From Chamaea fasciata (lineage: Eukaryota > Chordata > Aves > Passeriformes > Sylviidae): a stretch of DNA of 64,000 nucleotides. Position numbers and translations under genes: made by a program. Positions 1 to 13,904 of this stretch are shown piece after piece (positions within the stretch are counted from its first letter, which is position 1; every line of letters starts with the position of its first letter). The stretch is from NCBI GenBank assembly GCA_029207755.1, contig JARCOQ010000002.1:40372244-40436243 (forward strand), in the 5' to 3' direction. The notes under the pieces were generated by a model. It saw nothing but the letters and a program-made list of their open reading frames with translations. It did not search any database and was not told where the DNA came from.

Positions 1-3000
1 TTTGAACTCCATGACTCCAGTGTGTGGGGCTGGTTATTTCCTCATAGACAAGAGGAATCTGAAGGATTTCAGAGATGATGAACGTTGAGCAACTCATATC
101 TTTAGCTGGGCCATGAGCAAAACTGAAAAGGAGAGTTTAAACACAAGAGCCTGATGAGAAAGCAAAAGCTCTATGCTGTATTTCATTTTCTACTCTAAGC
201 TTGCCAACTCTGTTCTTTTTCCTTTTTTTTTTTTTTTTCAAGAAAAGCGAGAAGATTTTGAAGAATGTTAGGTTTGAATGGAAATAAAAAAATTCAGTGA
301 AAGGACTTTTTATTTCTTTGGGCTCAAAATCAGCATGAATCGATCAAATTCCAATAAGATCAATATCAAAAAGGAACAGGTTCTGTTTCTTTACATTTAG
401 CTGTGTGAATTTTGCAGACTGTATTGCTTTGTTTTGATCTTGAATAGTAAAAAATATGATGGGTTAAGAAAAATAATTTCCTACACAAAAATTGTAGTCA
501 TGTGACTCGTATTCAGCAGAGAACCTGTGTCTATGTTGGAGAGTATGACCTCTCCAACAGACAAAGGTCAAGGAGACCAGAAGTAACACTGTATAGATAT
601 TTAATAATTGAAGTTGCCACATGGTGAAGATAAAATTAGTTCATGAAGTAAAGTCTGTTAAGAAGACTTACAGCATTGCCATGGAAAAGTTTATACTGTG
701 ACATTTTTGAGCAGAGTAAGCCTGCTGAGATCAAGAATGCTTAATGAAACTGTGTCCTATGTGGAACTTGTTGATAGACACCAGACTTTTTGAGTTCTAG
801 AGAAAAATACTTCAGTAGAAAGTAATACCAGAGTCTCCTTTAAGCATGACTAGGATGAAAAAGTGAAGTAGAAATGGATGATTCAGTAGTGAATGATCAC
901 TGTCTTGGTCATTTGACTGGGGCAGAACGCTCAGCTGAATTCTGCCCAATCTGAATCCAGACAACAGAGTTCATACTAGTCGAGAACTGCTCAAAAATCT
1001 TTGTGAGTGTTGTAGATCTATCTGGGATAGATTAAATTTATTCATAGCAGTATGTATTGTGCTCTACCCCCATGCTTTGGGTATTGGTGAAGAGTGTTCC
1101 CACAATGTGGACACTTTCTCTGCTCACACTTAGCTCTCACACTGTATGGAAGAGGCTGGGTAGAAAAGTGGCTGGGAAGTGGACACATCCTGAATTTGCC
1201 TGTATTCTCCAAAGGGATATTCCATATGACATAATGTCATGTTCAGCAGTGAAATTGGGCAAGCAGACAAAGGAGGTGGAGTGAGGGTTGTCTTCCAAGA
1301 TGATCATTGCCTGGAGACTGGTTGGACATCAATCTTTTTGCAGCAGGCAGTGAGCCTGTGCAACAATTCCCTCCACCTCTACCCCATCTTTCCATTGATT
1401 AAACTGTTTGCACTTCCTAATCTCTCCCACTGTGCATGGGAAGTGATTAAGTGGCTATATGAGTGACTAGATGTTGGCTGTTTTCTACCCACTGTGGCGA
1501 ATATCAAGCAAAAGAGTATTGCCAAAAATTCCTGAGAAATATTTCATTTGGGTCACTTGTGAATTATGCAATATTGTATTTAAAGTCCTACCAAACAGGA
1601 TAGACCTGTTTTCTTAGGATCTGCAGGACACGTTTGGTTTTGTTCTGTTATCTGGTTATTCAATTTGACTAACTAAAATTAAAATTCAAACATGGCAAAT
1701 ATCTTTGCAGAGTAAAATGTTTTGGTTTTTGCATTGCAATTTCTGAAGCTAAGTCCCACGAGGCACAGTCTGATTTGGAACCTTCCTGGCTTCTGCAGTC
1801 CATTTACATGGATTTTACCCCTGAGGGGGGGGTCTCTTCAAAGGAACACTTTGGCCCTTGTGATACAGGGCTACATACCATTTTTGCAGACTGTGTGACA
1901 GTAAAACCCTCCAGTCATTCCTGCCTGGGCACCAGGGTCGTGCCAGGGCCCCTTGGCACTGCTTCAGCTCGTCTCAGGAGAAAGACAAGCCAGTTCTTTT
2001 CTCCTGTTTGGCTGGATCAAGCTGCATTGAGCTATTTCTCAGCATGATCCCACTGCTTTAGGGAAGGAAAGGCCCGAGGAAGGGATTAGATGTTCAGATT
2101 CAGCACAAACAATGTGATGACAACTAGCAATCTATGTCACTGATAATTAAGCAATCAAACTTAACACATCTCAACTTGTAGATTTACCATCTTCTCACAG
2201 TGTCTAGAATTGCTTTGCTTTGTTTCTCTAATTACTTTGTATTTACAACTGTTTAATTGGGACATCTGGTGGGAAAAGATGCAAATATAGAGATAACATA
2301 TTACAATAATAGTCTTGAGCAACAAACCACAAGGCTTTCCTGTAAATGTTACCTACCTGTGTGACCTTCAGACACCCTCAATTCTTGGATTTGTCTCATC
2401 CTTTGGTCAATGATAAGGAGTCTCTTTCCTCCAGCTAACAGACATGTGGATCTCTCAAAAATGTCTATGTAATAATTGAATTTAGTCCATTTAAATAGAA
2501 GTCACAACCTTTAGTTGTATGCAGTCTGTCTTCCAGAAGCTATGCACAGGACATGGGGAAGGGAAGAGGGCCAGAGGTCAGTCAGCTCCATTTCACTGCA
2601 GTGTGATTTGAAACTGTGCTGGATAGGAAAAGTTACATCTCCTCCCATAGTCAGCTTTCATTTGTGAATTTGCTTTTTGTAGTTGGCTGTCCACATCCAT
2701 TTGTATGTCTGTCTCACCACTATCTTTAAATGACTGAAACAAGATGTAGACTAGAACACTGCATACGTCTTGTCTGCGCAAAACCTATTACTTCATGTAG
2801 GAACCCCCTAACACAGCATTTGCACTAAGGCAACCTCAGACTGCCTGTGATGCTGCAGCAGAACGCTGTGAATGATCTGCAGAGTCCCACCTAAAGCAGA
2901 CTGAGCTTGTAGTGGTGCTTCAAGAACAGGCAGAGAAGCTGTGACAGCATGGGAGGCATGCTGGACATGGTCTGTCCACACTGACTATAACCCAAACTGA

Positions 3001-4595
3001 GGAGCAGCCAATGTTTGAAGCTCCTCTTGATGATCTCCAAGGGTCTGTATGTGCTGGGACAGCATGGTGAGCTTGGGCTTTGGTGTTTGTGGAGAACAGG
3101 GTTTGAAAGACAGGATAGCCACTGCAGAACTTGACCTGTGCTGAGCCTCATGGACTTGTATAAGTCTTTGGGAAAAGTGCTGCGAGTATAAATGACATCA
3201 ACTAAAATTTTGTATTTAGCCTGACTCGAAAAACCCTACTTCTGTACAAAAATTCAATTCCCCTGAAATAACAATGAGCTGATATGAGATTCCATCATGA
3301 ATTGACGCGCAGTAAAGCAATTCCAGAGGATTTACAGGCTTACCACCATGGTGTTATGATCTAGAACACAAGATGTGAGATTGAATTTGAATACAATCAA
3401 TATAAGATCAGTGCAGTAACTTGATTTAATCTCGTGTGTATTAGAGCTGAGATTTGGCCATGAGGATTGCAAAAGACTGCAACCAGATGTATGCGGACAC
3501 AGGCAAAAAATTTTACAGCATTTCCCTGGAAGTTGTCAGGTTTCATCATGTTGTTGTGGCTATTCAAATGATTCCTGATTCCCAGCACTGATTCTTCTCT
3601 GGAAGCTGTTTTCTGATCAGGCAGGTACTTCAGTGTGTGGGACAAATTCTTTTCTCTTGCCCTGTCTGGTTTCCAGTAACTAAGTAAAAAGACAATAACA
3701 TCACTTTGTTGGTAAATCTGGTTATACCAATGAGGTTGTCTTTCACCAAAAATTTCCTTCCTTCAACAGAGTTTCAGCCTCTGTGTCCCACAAAGCAACT
3801 TACGCTGAGTTTTCCAACATGGTAGGTTTTGGCTTTGGCACCATTAAAAAGTAATCCAACCATTTAAAAATGCACAACCAAATAAGGACTGCTAGCACTG
3901 GGATGGTGAGGAGTGAGTCACAAAGAAGCCTTGCTGACTTTAGAAAACTTTTTCAGGCAGCTGCTCAGCAGCCTGAATGGTTGCTTAACCAAACCCCATT
4001 TGAGTAAACCAAAGTCTCTGTCTGTACCAAGGAGTTAAGTAGCTGTAGAGGGTGAAACAGTGAGTTCTGAGGCCTGGGTGCCTGTGTGGGAGGGGAATGT
4101 CCCAAACCAGTTCAGGTCTGGTCCATTAGGCTGAGCACCCTCAGTGGAATGCTCAGCACCATCTGAAAGGGACACAGTTGGCTCATGCTCAGCTGATCCT
4201 CATGTGAACTCAAGAGCAACAAATGCAGATGGTTACTAGGCTGGAAACATGCACCTGGTCCAGTGTGGAACACTCCTGGAGGCACGCCCAGCACCCTGGC
4301 CCTTTAAAATCTAATTGACATCATTACATTTTCTCCAGAGGCAATTTTCACTGCCAGGTGACTATGGCTGATCACAGGTCAGGAACAATAGGCTTTTGTA
4401 TATATTAATCCTTAATTATCCATTACATTAATGTGTAACAACAGGAGATTGCACATTGAAAAAAGCCTCAGTCCAGTCCTCATTCTATGTCCCAGAAGTT
4501 TATTGTAAATGAAGTTTGCATTTTTTACATAATGCAAGTTTAAATTTTTACCAAAGAAGGAAACTGGCCTACTTGCCTATGTTTCTGGTGTATGT
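1..4595. other. intergenic, no gene recognised
   Basis: AT-rich unique-looking sequence. Open frames are short (at most about 90 codons), overlap on both strands and show no recognisable domain or exon structure. Nothing resembling MMP exons was seen on the minus strand. Only short T-runs (for example near 221-238) stand out. Confidence 0.5.
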
Positions 4596-5078
4596 GTTTC
4601 CTTTCCTTTCCTTTCCTTTCCTTTCCTTTCCTTTCCTTTCCTTTCCTTTCCTTTCCTTGCCTTTCCTTTCCTTTCCTTTCCTTGCCTTGCCTTGCCTTGC
4701 CTTGCCTTGCCTTGCCTTGCCTTGCCTTGCCTTGCCTTGCCTTGCCTTGCCTTGCCTTGCCTTGCCTTGCCTTGCCTTGCCTTGCCTTGCCTTGCCTTGC
4801 CTTGCCTTGCCTTGCCTTGCCTTGCCTTGCCTTGCCTTGCCTTGCCTTGCCTTGCCTTCCCTTCCCTTCCCTTCCCTTCCCTTCCCTTCCCTTCCCTTCC
4901 CTTCCCTTCCCTTCCCTTCCCTTCCCTTCCCTTCCCTTCCCTTCCCTTCCCTTCCCTTCCCTTCCCTTCCCTTCCCTTCCCTTCCCTTCCCTTCCCTTCC
5001 CTTCCCTTCCCTTCCCTTCCCTTCCCTTCCCTTCCCTTCCCTTCCCTTCCCTTCCCTTCCCTTCCCTTCCCTTCCCTT
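4596..5078. repeat. three-block pentanucleotide satellite (CTTTC, CTTGC, CTTCC)
   Basis: Pure 5-bp tandem array with three sharply bounded blocks. Block 1 (4601-4680) is 15 CTTTC units with one CTTGC at 4656-4660. Block 2 (4681-4855) is 35 CTTGC units. Block 3 (4856-5075) is 44 CTTCC units. On the minus strand these read AAAGG, AAGGC and AAGGG. All pyrimidines lie on the plus strand apart from the G of block 2. The long open frames here (262 codons plus, 176 codons minus) are only translations of the repeat, because a 5-bp unit without stops is open in every frame. Confidence 0.98.
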
Positions 5079-8000
5079 TTTTCTACAAATGAGCAGCACC
5101 TTTGTAGGCAGAGTTAATTTACCCCAGCCTGCTGTAACTCTGCCTTGCTCTGGAGGTTGTTGTCAGTTATTGTTCTGCAGAGGGTGGAAGGAGTTTGACT
5201 CCATCACACTAATAACAGATCCATGCCTGTACCACGACAAGGACAGAAACATAAAGCAAACTCAGTATGCTTTACACAGTTGCAATACAGCTGTTTTTCT
5301 ATAGTTTACAGTTAGTTGAAATTCATCTCTTGTATACAGCAAAACCAGCAGTGTGGCCCTAGGGATGTGCTCTCAGCCCAGGTTAGAGCCAGACACTAGA
5401 CTGTATAGGTTGTTGTACCTGTTGTGCTGTGGATTACGACAGCTTCCCAAATCCTGAGAAGAAATATGTAATAACTTCAAAAATGTGAACATTTTTGGCA
5501 AGCAAGGGTGACTTTTTCCTCACTTAAGATTGACAAAAGTGACAGATCTTTAAAGACTGATTGCATCATGTGCTTGGTGAAACCAGCATTTATAGATTTA
5601 ATACACTTAATTCCTTGCTTTATTATCATTGTTCCTTGTGAAGAAATAACAATTTCTTACTGTTCTAATTCCACTCAGGACATCTGACCTAAAACACAGA
5701 GGGCAGTAACATTCCGGCAAGAGTGGGAATGGGCTTCTGGAGAGTTCTGCCATGGTTTGCCACACCTGCCCCCAGGCTTCAAAAAACCCCTAACCCATAC
5801 GTGCCCAATCAAAAACTGCAACTGATCATAAAATAACTCTAGAGATGCCCAACAAGCCAAAGCTGTGGGCATTGTTGCATAAAAACAAAGTCACATCCTT
5901 GTACCGGAGGACTTAAGTATGCAAATTTGGTTTAATGTTTGATCAACTGTTTTTATGGTGATTGACTGATTTTTCTGTTGGACCTGATGTATAGCTGACC
6001 TGTTCTATGGTTTATAATGTCTTTTTTACCTCTACAGAATTTGACTCTATTGCAGTTAGACATTTTCCATGATTCTTTTGTTTCTACATAATATTTTTAT
6101 GTGTTTATATGTGCCCTATTTCTTTGCAACTTTGCTATGTAATAAGAGCTTGAACTGAGGAGAAACATGTGAAATTAGAAGATATGGTTATTTACTTATT
6201 TTTTATAGAGTGCATATATGCTAGCAGGCTGTTCACACCACATAATTTCATAGTGGCACAACCCTAACTTGCAAGCCAAGTGTAATATAAGAATATAGAC
6301 AGAGGTTCTGTCATTAATGGCTCTATACGTAAGGGCAAATGAAGTGGGTAGATTTTAATGCTATGAATGGAAGAAAGTGTGATATGAATATACCTCAGGA
6401 TGGCAATACTCTTGTCATATGGTGAACAAGCAGCAAATGAATACACTGAGCAGCTGAGGGGATATTATGCTACTTGAACAGTGAGATTTTATGGTTGGAG
6501 ATACACAGGAGGAGAAATTATGGAGAGAAAAGACCTGAACGTGCCTATACCTAATGAGAAAAACTTTGTCAATTGTGAAAAGGAAAATTTCTGTGATGAT
6601 GAATCTGCTTGAAACCAGTTTCTGCCAGCTTCCGCTTTGGAGATTCAATCTCATGAAACTTTACTGACTTACCAATTGAACTGTGTGAAGGCTTCACTTG
6701 TTGAGCTATCATGGGATGTAAAGTATCCTTGCAGAGATTTGGAAGCTATCTGCACTTCCTTAGTGAACTGTGGAGGCAACCCATTTGAACATGGGTGTGA
6801 ATCTTTTTCAGCAGTTTTCTAGCCAGACAACGATATTACAGTGCAATTTCTTTGTGCAGGGAGGAGTGGTTTACTTACTGCATCTGTACTAGGCAAGGGT
6901 ACATTCATGCCACTGACATCTTTTGAACATTACCAAAGAGAAAAAAATACAGCTTTCATTTCACTGTCATGAATGGAGGGATTTCTAGACTCAGGTCAGT
7001 GACTAGATATCAGGTGCACGTTTCAGACAGTTAAAGGTGTTTTCAAATATATGAATGAGATGACTTGGTAAATACGATAAGTCTGTGGAATGTAGAAGCA
7101 GAATCTGAGACCTCAGAACCACATATCTGCTCTAGTTTGACAGGGAGCATGGCTGTGGCCTGGTAGTAAGGCAGGAAAAAAATGGATGTTTTTTTCTAGG
7201 ATTCTTAGTTGTTTGTTTTGGGATGTTTTTAATAGTCATAACTATCTATTCTCAAATTATGTTCACCTTACAAACAGAGCAGGGTTGCAGCATGTGCAGA
7301 GTGGGTGAGGGAGGACAAGCAATTCATTCAGCTCAGCTGGGCTAGATAGGGGAGAGCTGCACTGATGTACTTAGAAGTGGTCTGGTGTGAACTAGGACTT
7401 TAATCAGATACTTCACAGATTCCAGCATCTTCCCAACAGCTGGATTTCTTTCACATAGCATGGAAAAACCAACAGAAGCTACATTAGCTTTTAGTGATTA
7501 TAGAATATATTTATCCCTGTGGGACTGAAAGAAGAGAATCTTACAATAGTAGGTAGCTGGTATGAAATCACTCTAACAGAAAATAAGACAATAGTAAGTT
7601 GTCAAGTTCTGAATAAAAATCAAGTAGAGATTTTTTTAATAATTAATAATGAATTTTTAAATGAGTAATTTCATGTCAAGTACAAATATCATAGATAGAA
7701 ACAGTGAAGACTTGAAGAATCTGCTGTTGCACCTTAAATCAGACAATGATACACATTTTAGTTGGAAACCTATCCTTTGACCTCCAAGAGCCAGCCAAAC
7801 AGGACAGTTTAAAAAGGAATTCAGATCACGTGCTGTGCATGGTGGTTAAATATTGCACATCACCAGGCATAATGAGTAACTGGTTAATAGTTCATCACAA
7901 GTCGAATGGGAGTAAAAAGAGTGGTTTGCTCTTTTGAAAAAGGCAAACATTATCCCGGAAGTGAAACAAATGATATCATTGTTCTGCCCCGAGAGGTGCT

Positions 8001-10953
8001 GGTACATCCCTGAGGAGAGTTTCACTCCCAGGTTTGTGCACCATATATCTAGAAAGGTGGGAACCAACTGGAGAGGGCAGAGAGCTGAGCCACAGGAATG
8101 CTATTTTAAATATAACTTCCATGGAAATGATCAAGACAATGGGCTTGGTAGATCTAGAGAAGATAAGGTTGAAGAACGACGTGATAATCACCCTGCAGCT
8201 ACACAGGTCATACTGGCAAAGGGGAAGGAAGTGCCTGCTGTAAATAGATTCAGCTTAGCAGGTAGGGCAAATGCTCTAACACCAAGATAGTTGCAATTGC
8301 AGCAGATTGCTTGATGAGGCCACTTTTAAGAAAAACAGGTTAAAAGACACTACTCATTTGTCAGCCACTCTCTCTGGAGAACTGGAGCTTCATTCCTGAG
8401 ACCCGGTTGGGTTTAAGGCCAACAGAAGCAAGATAACCAGAACTACAGTGTCCGAATTTTAGACCTGTGCTGCTAAAGAAAATGAGTGATTTCTCAGGTA
8501 CTTTCTTGCTTGACCAAATGTACTTTGCATGCTTCATTTTCTTGCAGTACAAGAGGTGGCAGTATCCTGAAAGAACCCGTGCAAAGTACACAAGTGCTCA
8601 AAGTTGCCTGCATGTAAAGGACTGCTCTGTATTTATATCAACTGATGCATTTGATGTCCTTTTGATGCCTCTGGACACTGACATCCAGGCAGGACTTTTT
8701 CCTATTTGTAATTGTATGTCTGTTCCTGAGAGTCAGGAAAAAAAGGTACATGAAATCTAGAAAAAATGCTGACCAAACCTTAATTGAGTTTTACTTGCTC
8801 ATATTTCCTATGAATTGTGTAAGACTATGAACATTGTTGATGTTAAGGAAATAACATGTGTGCTTGACTATGGCCAGCACTTATTTTCTGGACCACAAAC
8901 CATCATGATGTCAATGTGAATTGCTGTGGAACATCTGCTTTTCCTTCTCTGTGTTCTGTAGCAATGATTGCAGCTTGTTAGTGTCCTCAGCTGACTCTGC
9001 TTTTAGTTTTAAGACTCTACAGCCATCATAGAACAACCGTGGTTTTGTGGAATGGAAGTAATTCACAGGGGCTACTGACAGCTGACTGATGGAGGCAGTT
9101 GGTGTATTCTGCAAAGTGAAGTGTACATGTAAAACACTACACTTACATCTTTTCTCTCAACATTACATTTGCCAACCAACTCCTCTTTCAAAACCTGAAT
9201 TTTCTGATAATCCCAGAGAAAACCTATTATATTTCTTTGAAGTATTTTGTGAATCTCATCAGAACAATGAAAATGTCTATATCTAGTTTTGCTTGAGAGA
9301 ACTGGATCAAAACTTCATTAAAAAAAAAAACTCAGACCTCATGGAAAAATGTGATTCAAATAAGCAAATCATCCATGGGAGCTTCAAATCATTTGTAGCC
9401 TTCATTCACATATTACTAGGAGCATTCCTGCAGTGTTAGAGAGAGTCAAGAAGTGCCAGGAGCTCACTAAATATGTTGGTTCACAGATGACCTGAAGAGT
9501 GAGATCCCAGAGGTGTGAAAAACTTTGAAACAAGGATGAAAATCCACTGAAAAAACACTGATTTGCCTTAAAAATAAAAAAGAATTGGCCAGAGCCCACA
9601 CACGTTTTTGTAAGCCTAAGACAAATTGACCAAATGCAGAATAGGGATTTATTATTTTGGGTCTAGCTTGTAGAGGTGACACATTGCTTGTCAACAGATT
9701 ATTGAACTATCCCTTCCCAACAATATACAGTAAATATTCCCACCTAAAGGGGAAGTAGAAGAAACAAAAGAAAATAATACTGTGAATCTCAATCTAAAGG
9801 TTTTCAATAAGGTCACTGTGTAAGTAGTCATAACAGCAGGATCTTTTTTTCTTGCTGGAGTTGAAACTACTACATACAAATTATTTATTATTCTGCATTT
9901 TGGATTTTTGTTCAATCTGTTACATATGTACTCTGAATACTTTCTAGATTTGTTCCAGATTGTTATGCAGTGAAAGGTACTCTTGAGCTAATTTTCCAGA
10001 GGACATGTAAGTTCTCACTAGACAAGTGGACTCTTACTGATTTTTTTTTTTCTTATCTGAAGACTAATATTCTTAAAGGACATTCACATATTCCATTTAC
10101 GTATAATTATTATATTACCTCCAGGTCTTGGGAAATTATTCATCCATATGTAGTTTAGAATAAATGCTATTATACTATGATGTGTCTGAGGGGAATAGAA
10201 GTTTAGCCCTTAACATGGGGAGCACTTCATTTCACCTTGCCATAGAAGACATGTATTCTGGCCCAAGGGCACAACAGAAAGAGTAGAATTTTCTCTGTGC
10301 TGAAAAATTTGTGTATTGTGGACATGACCAAGGAAATGGTCAAATTCATATGTTATTTTAACCCACTGATTATTTTGAACTGCTTTCTCTTCAACCCTTT
10401 GGCATGTATTGCAGTAGAAGATCCATGGTGAAAAACTCCCAGTTTTGACTGAGGGTCAGTGTGGACCTACCTGCTGAGTGACAGGTTTGTTAGCTGCTGT
10501 ACACTAGTGGCTTTAGATTTTCATACTTCCTGGTTTGCCAATTCATCATTCTGGACAGGATCCAGAGTTTATGAAAATCATCAGAAAGGTTTTATTGGTA
10601 GGAAGTAGATGACTGAGCTTGTAGGACATAGTCTGTTGCCCAAAGTTCCTCTTCATCTCAGTGACTATAGTCTCGTTTCCTTTCCTTCACATCCTTATAC
10701 ATGTGCTGGCAAAATAGGACATCCATCAAATGGTAAGAAAAATTCTCCTGTTGCTGTAGCAAAATGCATATTGGATTTTAGCTGGCAGTTCTTGTACTCA
10801 GTTCAACCAGAAACAGGTGTGATTTGAACCTAGAGGATAATAATCCTTGTATTTTTCTTCCCTGTTAACTTCACTTACTTTCAAATCCCCTGTACATGCT
10901 AAGACCAAAACAAGTTGTCCTTCCTCAGCAGTGCTTGCATGAGAAGGTGACAT
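5079..10953. other. intergenic, no gene recognised
   Basis: AT-rich sequence with scattered short open frames and no domain, splice series or RNA gene I recognise. A more GC-rich patch at about 5680-5870 could be an old LTR or retroposon fragment, but I cannot assign it. Confidence 0.45.
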
Positions 10954-11321
10954 TGATGCCTGGAGAGGCTACCTGGAAGAGAGACTAGACAGAGTTAAAT
11001 GGATAAAGTAGATATTTATTAAAAAAGCCTCCAAAGGATACTGCCCAAACCTTGGACAGTGCAAGAGCCCAGCTGAGGCTGCATCCAAGATGGACACCAG
11101 GTCACACATTTTCAGACTTTCATAGCTTTTGGTCCACTTACATATTGGGGTTAATTGTCCAATTACAGCTTCAGGTCTATGAAGTCCCATCCTCCCAGAT
11201 TGCTGTCCTCTATTCACTGTTGTTTGTACTTCTTGGGCTTGAAGATGTGATGGTGACCTTGGTTCTAGGGCTGGGAAAGGATTGTTTTGTCTAACTACAC
11301 TGTGAAGAGATCTTGCTAACA
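10954..11321 (-). mobile_element. solo LTR of an avian endogenous retrovirus (minus orientation)
   Basis: Read on the minus strand, the segment begins TGTTAG and ends GGCATCA, giving TG...CA termini about 368 bp apart. A polyadenylation signal AATAAA (plus-strand tttatt at 11015-11020) lies about 60 bp before the 3' end, as expected for an R/U5 region. The composition resembles common avian ERV LTRs. No internal retroviral sequence adjoins it and I see no clean target-site duplication, so it is an older solo LTR. A 117-codon minus-strand frame across it is fortuitous. Confidence 0.65.
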
Positions 11322-13904
11322 CTCTGTATGAAATTCAGAGTTATGTACTAATGCAGTACAGAATGTGAAAAATATGAAAGATAAAACTTAAGGCATCAAT
11401 ATAGCAGGGAGATTCTCATCACTTCTCTAAGAAGAAAACCTCTGACAGCTGATATACAAAAGAAAAACCCCAACCAAACCAAACCAAAACCAAACAACCA
11501 TACCAGAACAAACCACTAATACAGAGAAGTCAAACACCTTTAGAAACTGTTTTTTGAGATTGGCGTCCTCACTTTGCAGTTATAAGGAGTTTTGAAGTGT
11601 CATATCCCTTGAGTTCCTTAGAGTTCCTTTTGACTCTTTGTCACCTCTTCCTGATGCATCTGTATCATTGTATATAAAGAAAGTTTAAAAATATCCATAT
11701 TGATATACAAATATTTTATTATCCAGTCTAGGAAGTTCTGCTTTGTTTATAGCCTCATAAAAATAGCACTAAGTACATCAAAAGCCATTGGCACTGGAAT
11801 TTCCCTTTGTGTGGGGAAAATTATCTGCTGATATAAGGAAGCCACAGGTGCACATCACAACCTGAAGAACTACTGTAATCTACCTTAAGGTTTTGTTTAA
11901 AAGGAATGACACAAAATGTCTTCTTCACATTTTTTCTTTTAATATGCACTTATCAGTGTAAAGGTAATGCTGCTTTACAATCTAAAATCAAGGTGACAAA
12001 GATATAGAGCACAGCTCAAGGTCCTCAAATATCATAAAGGAAAGGTTACAATCTGCTAACAGGTTAAAAAATTGGCTTTTGGCCGCATGCTTTGAAATCC
12101 TGCATTTGTTCTGTAGAGATAAATATAAAATGGAGTTTTATTAAAATTTCTGTAGTGATAAATATAAAATGGAGTGTTCTAAAACAGCATTGCCTAGTGG
12201 TCTAATTTCTCTGAGAAATGAAGGTAGATCTCAGATGAATTTTGACTGACTTTTAACTGATTGAATGTGGCTTCAGGAAGTAGATTTTTTTAAAAAAGTC
12301 AGAAGTGTTTTTCCATAAAAAATACTCAGATCTCTATCTTTTAATATCCTTTCTGTCAAAGAAAAATTCTTAGTCAGATTTTTTTCAAATATTTATTTTG
12401 GACTATAATAATGGCATTACTCTAGCTAGCAGAACAAAAGGTTGCTTGCTTTTAAATTGCATGCAGTGGTATTTTATTGTTCAGACAATTCTGGAAAAAT
12501 GTCTATGCCACTTTATGGATGTTTGGTATAATGTCATCATCTTATGCTTTCAGAATGACAAAGTAAACAGAGATGTTGTTAGATCGTCACCATTTCTCTT
12601 CTGACCATCACTTTTGAGGGCCAAAACATGTATTAAAATATTAAATGTTAAAGGGAACGTGTGCTTTTGCAGTGCAGGACCAGGAAAGGATGCTCAGGTT
12701 GATTCCTAATAGTTCAGGGAGAAGGAAATGCACTGGGGAATGGAGCAGGGAGCTCCCTTGAGTATGGCAGCATAACGATGGCATCACAGCGTGAAACTGC
12801 TGACAGACACACTGCAGAGTGCTCAGCTAGGCACCATGGTTATTCTTCCTCACTTCTCTTGTTTAACGTGCAAGTATGTTTTGTCCATGTACTAGCTGAT
12901 GTTCCTTTGAAATTTTGAAAGCTGTGAGGTTATGTGAATATGACTAGGCCAATCACACTGACAGTGCAGAAGACAGAGACCATATTCAATTTGTTGAATA
13001 GGTTTATTCCTAAAATTTTTACTCAACTAAATTTTCATGAGAATAAAGCATCCCAGGTATTACCAAAAGAGGACACCTTTCTACTGTGTTATAATTCTAC
13101 AACTCCAGAGCAATGCAGCCAGTATAAGTTCTGCAGCCAGTGTAAGGATGACAAAGAGCAAGCTGTCACATTCATATGAAACCAAGAAGAGGGAGAGAAT
13201 TGCTATGTCTCCACATCAGGAATTCCACATTGAGACTGTTTATCTTTGTGAATTCCTGAGTATCCAACTTTCCAGGGATATGAAACTGAAAGAAGGTTTA
13301 TTAATTTGATCACATTTCTGTCACATAGCTCCTAGCTTCTGAACATAGCTCCTAGCTCTCCCTGAAGAACTATCTATAAACCTGTGGCAGATATTGCTGT
13401 TTGAAAACAGCAGGTTCAGAGGTTGCTCATGGCAGGAGCTAGATAGTCAAAACGAGAGGCAATATGTCTAGCCTCTGGAAGAAAACCTAAGAATGATGAT
13501 ATTTAAGGCAAAAAATTCTAATACAAATTCGGAAGCAAATATATAGGTTTTGTTGTTTCTATTTTCCATTAGCACTGACTGAGTAGTGGTGAGTAAGGAA
13601 GGCAGTGGGTGAAACTACTGTCAGTGCAGGCTGGGGAACAGAGGAAACCTCATGCCCAGATCACACATTTGCCGCTCCAACCCATATCTCAGGCTATCCT
13701 GTTGAAGAAGGATAGCCATGAAGACATGAAGCGATTTCTGGATGTGAGTTGCTGTTCAGAATGAGCATTGGAGGGAGCTGAAGGACACTGCAAGTACAGG
13801 AGGGAACTGACAGGAGCCAGTTTGCCTGAAAGTAGGCACATGTTGGGGTCAGAAGACACAGAAGCCAGTCATTAAGAGAAAATCCTACCTCACAAGTACT
13901 TAAG
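11322..13904. other. intergenic, no gene recognised
   Basis: AT-rich sequence. It contains a short imperfect tandem duplication at about 12110-12177 (two copies of an element with core gataaatataaaatggagt) and a repeated acatagctcctagct at about 13323-13357. No gene seen. Confidence 0.45.

Noticed and set aside
4516..5304. 262-codon open frame (plus) and 176-codon frame (minus)
   Set aside because: Translations of the pentanucleotide satellite (L-P-F-P-S or G-K-E-R type repeats). A 5-bp repeat without stop triplets is open in all frames.
5675..5872. Minus-strand KPGGRCGKP, reminiscent of an MMP cysteine switch
   Set aside because: The rest of the frame shows no propeptide or catalytic similarity on either side, and the motif differs from PRCGVPD at key positions. 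Considered as an MMP20 remnant and dropped.
10969..11322. 117-codon minus-strand frame
   Set aside because: Lies inside the solo LTR and shows no protein family.
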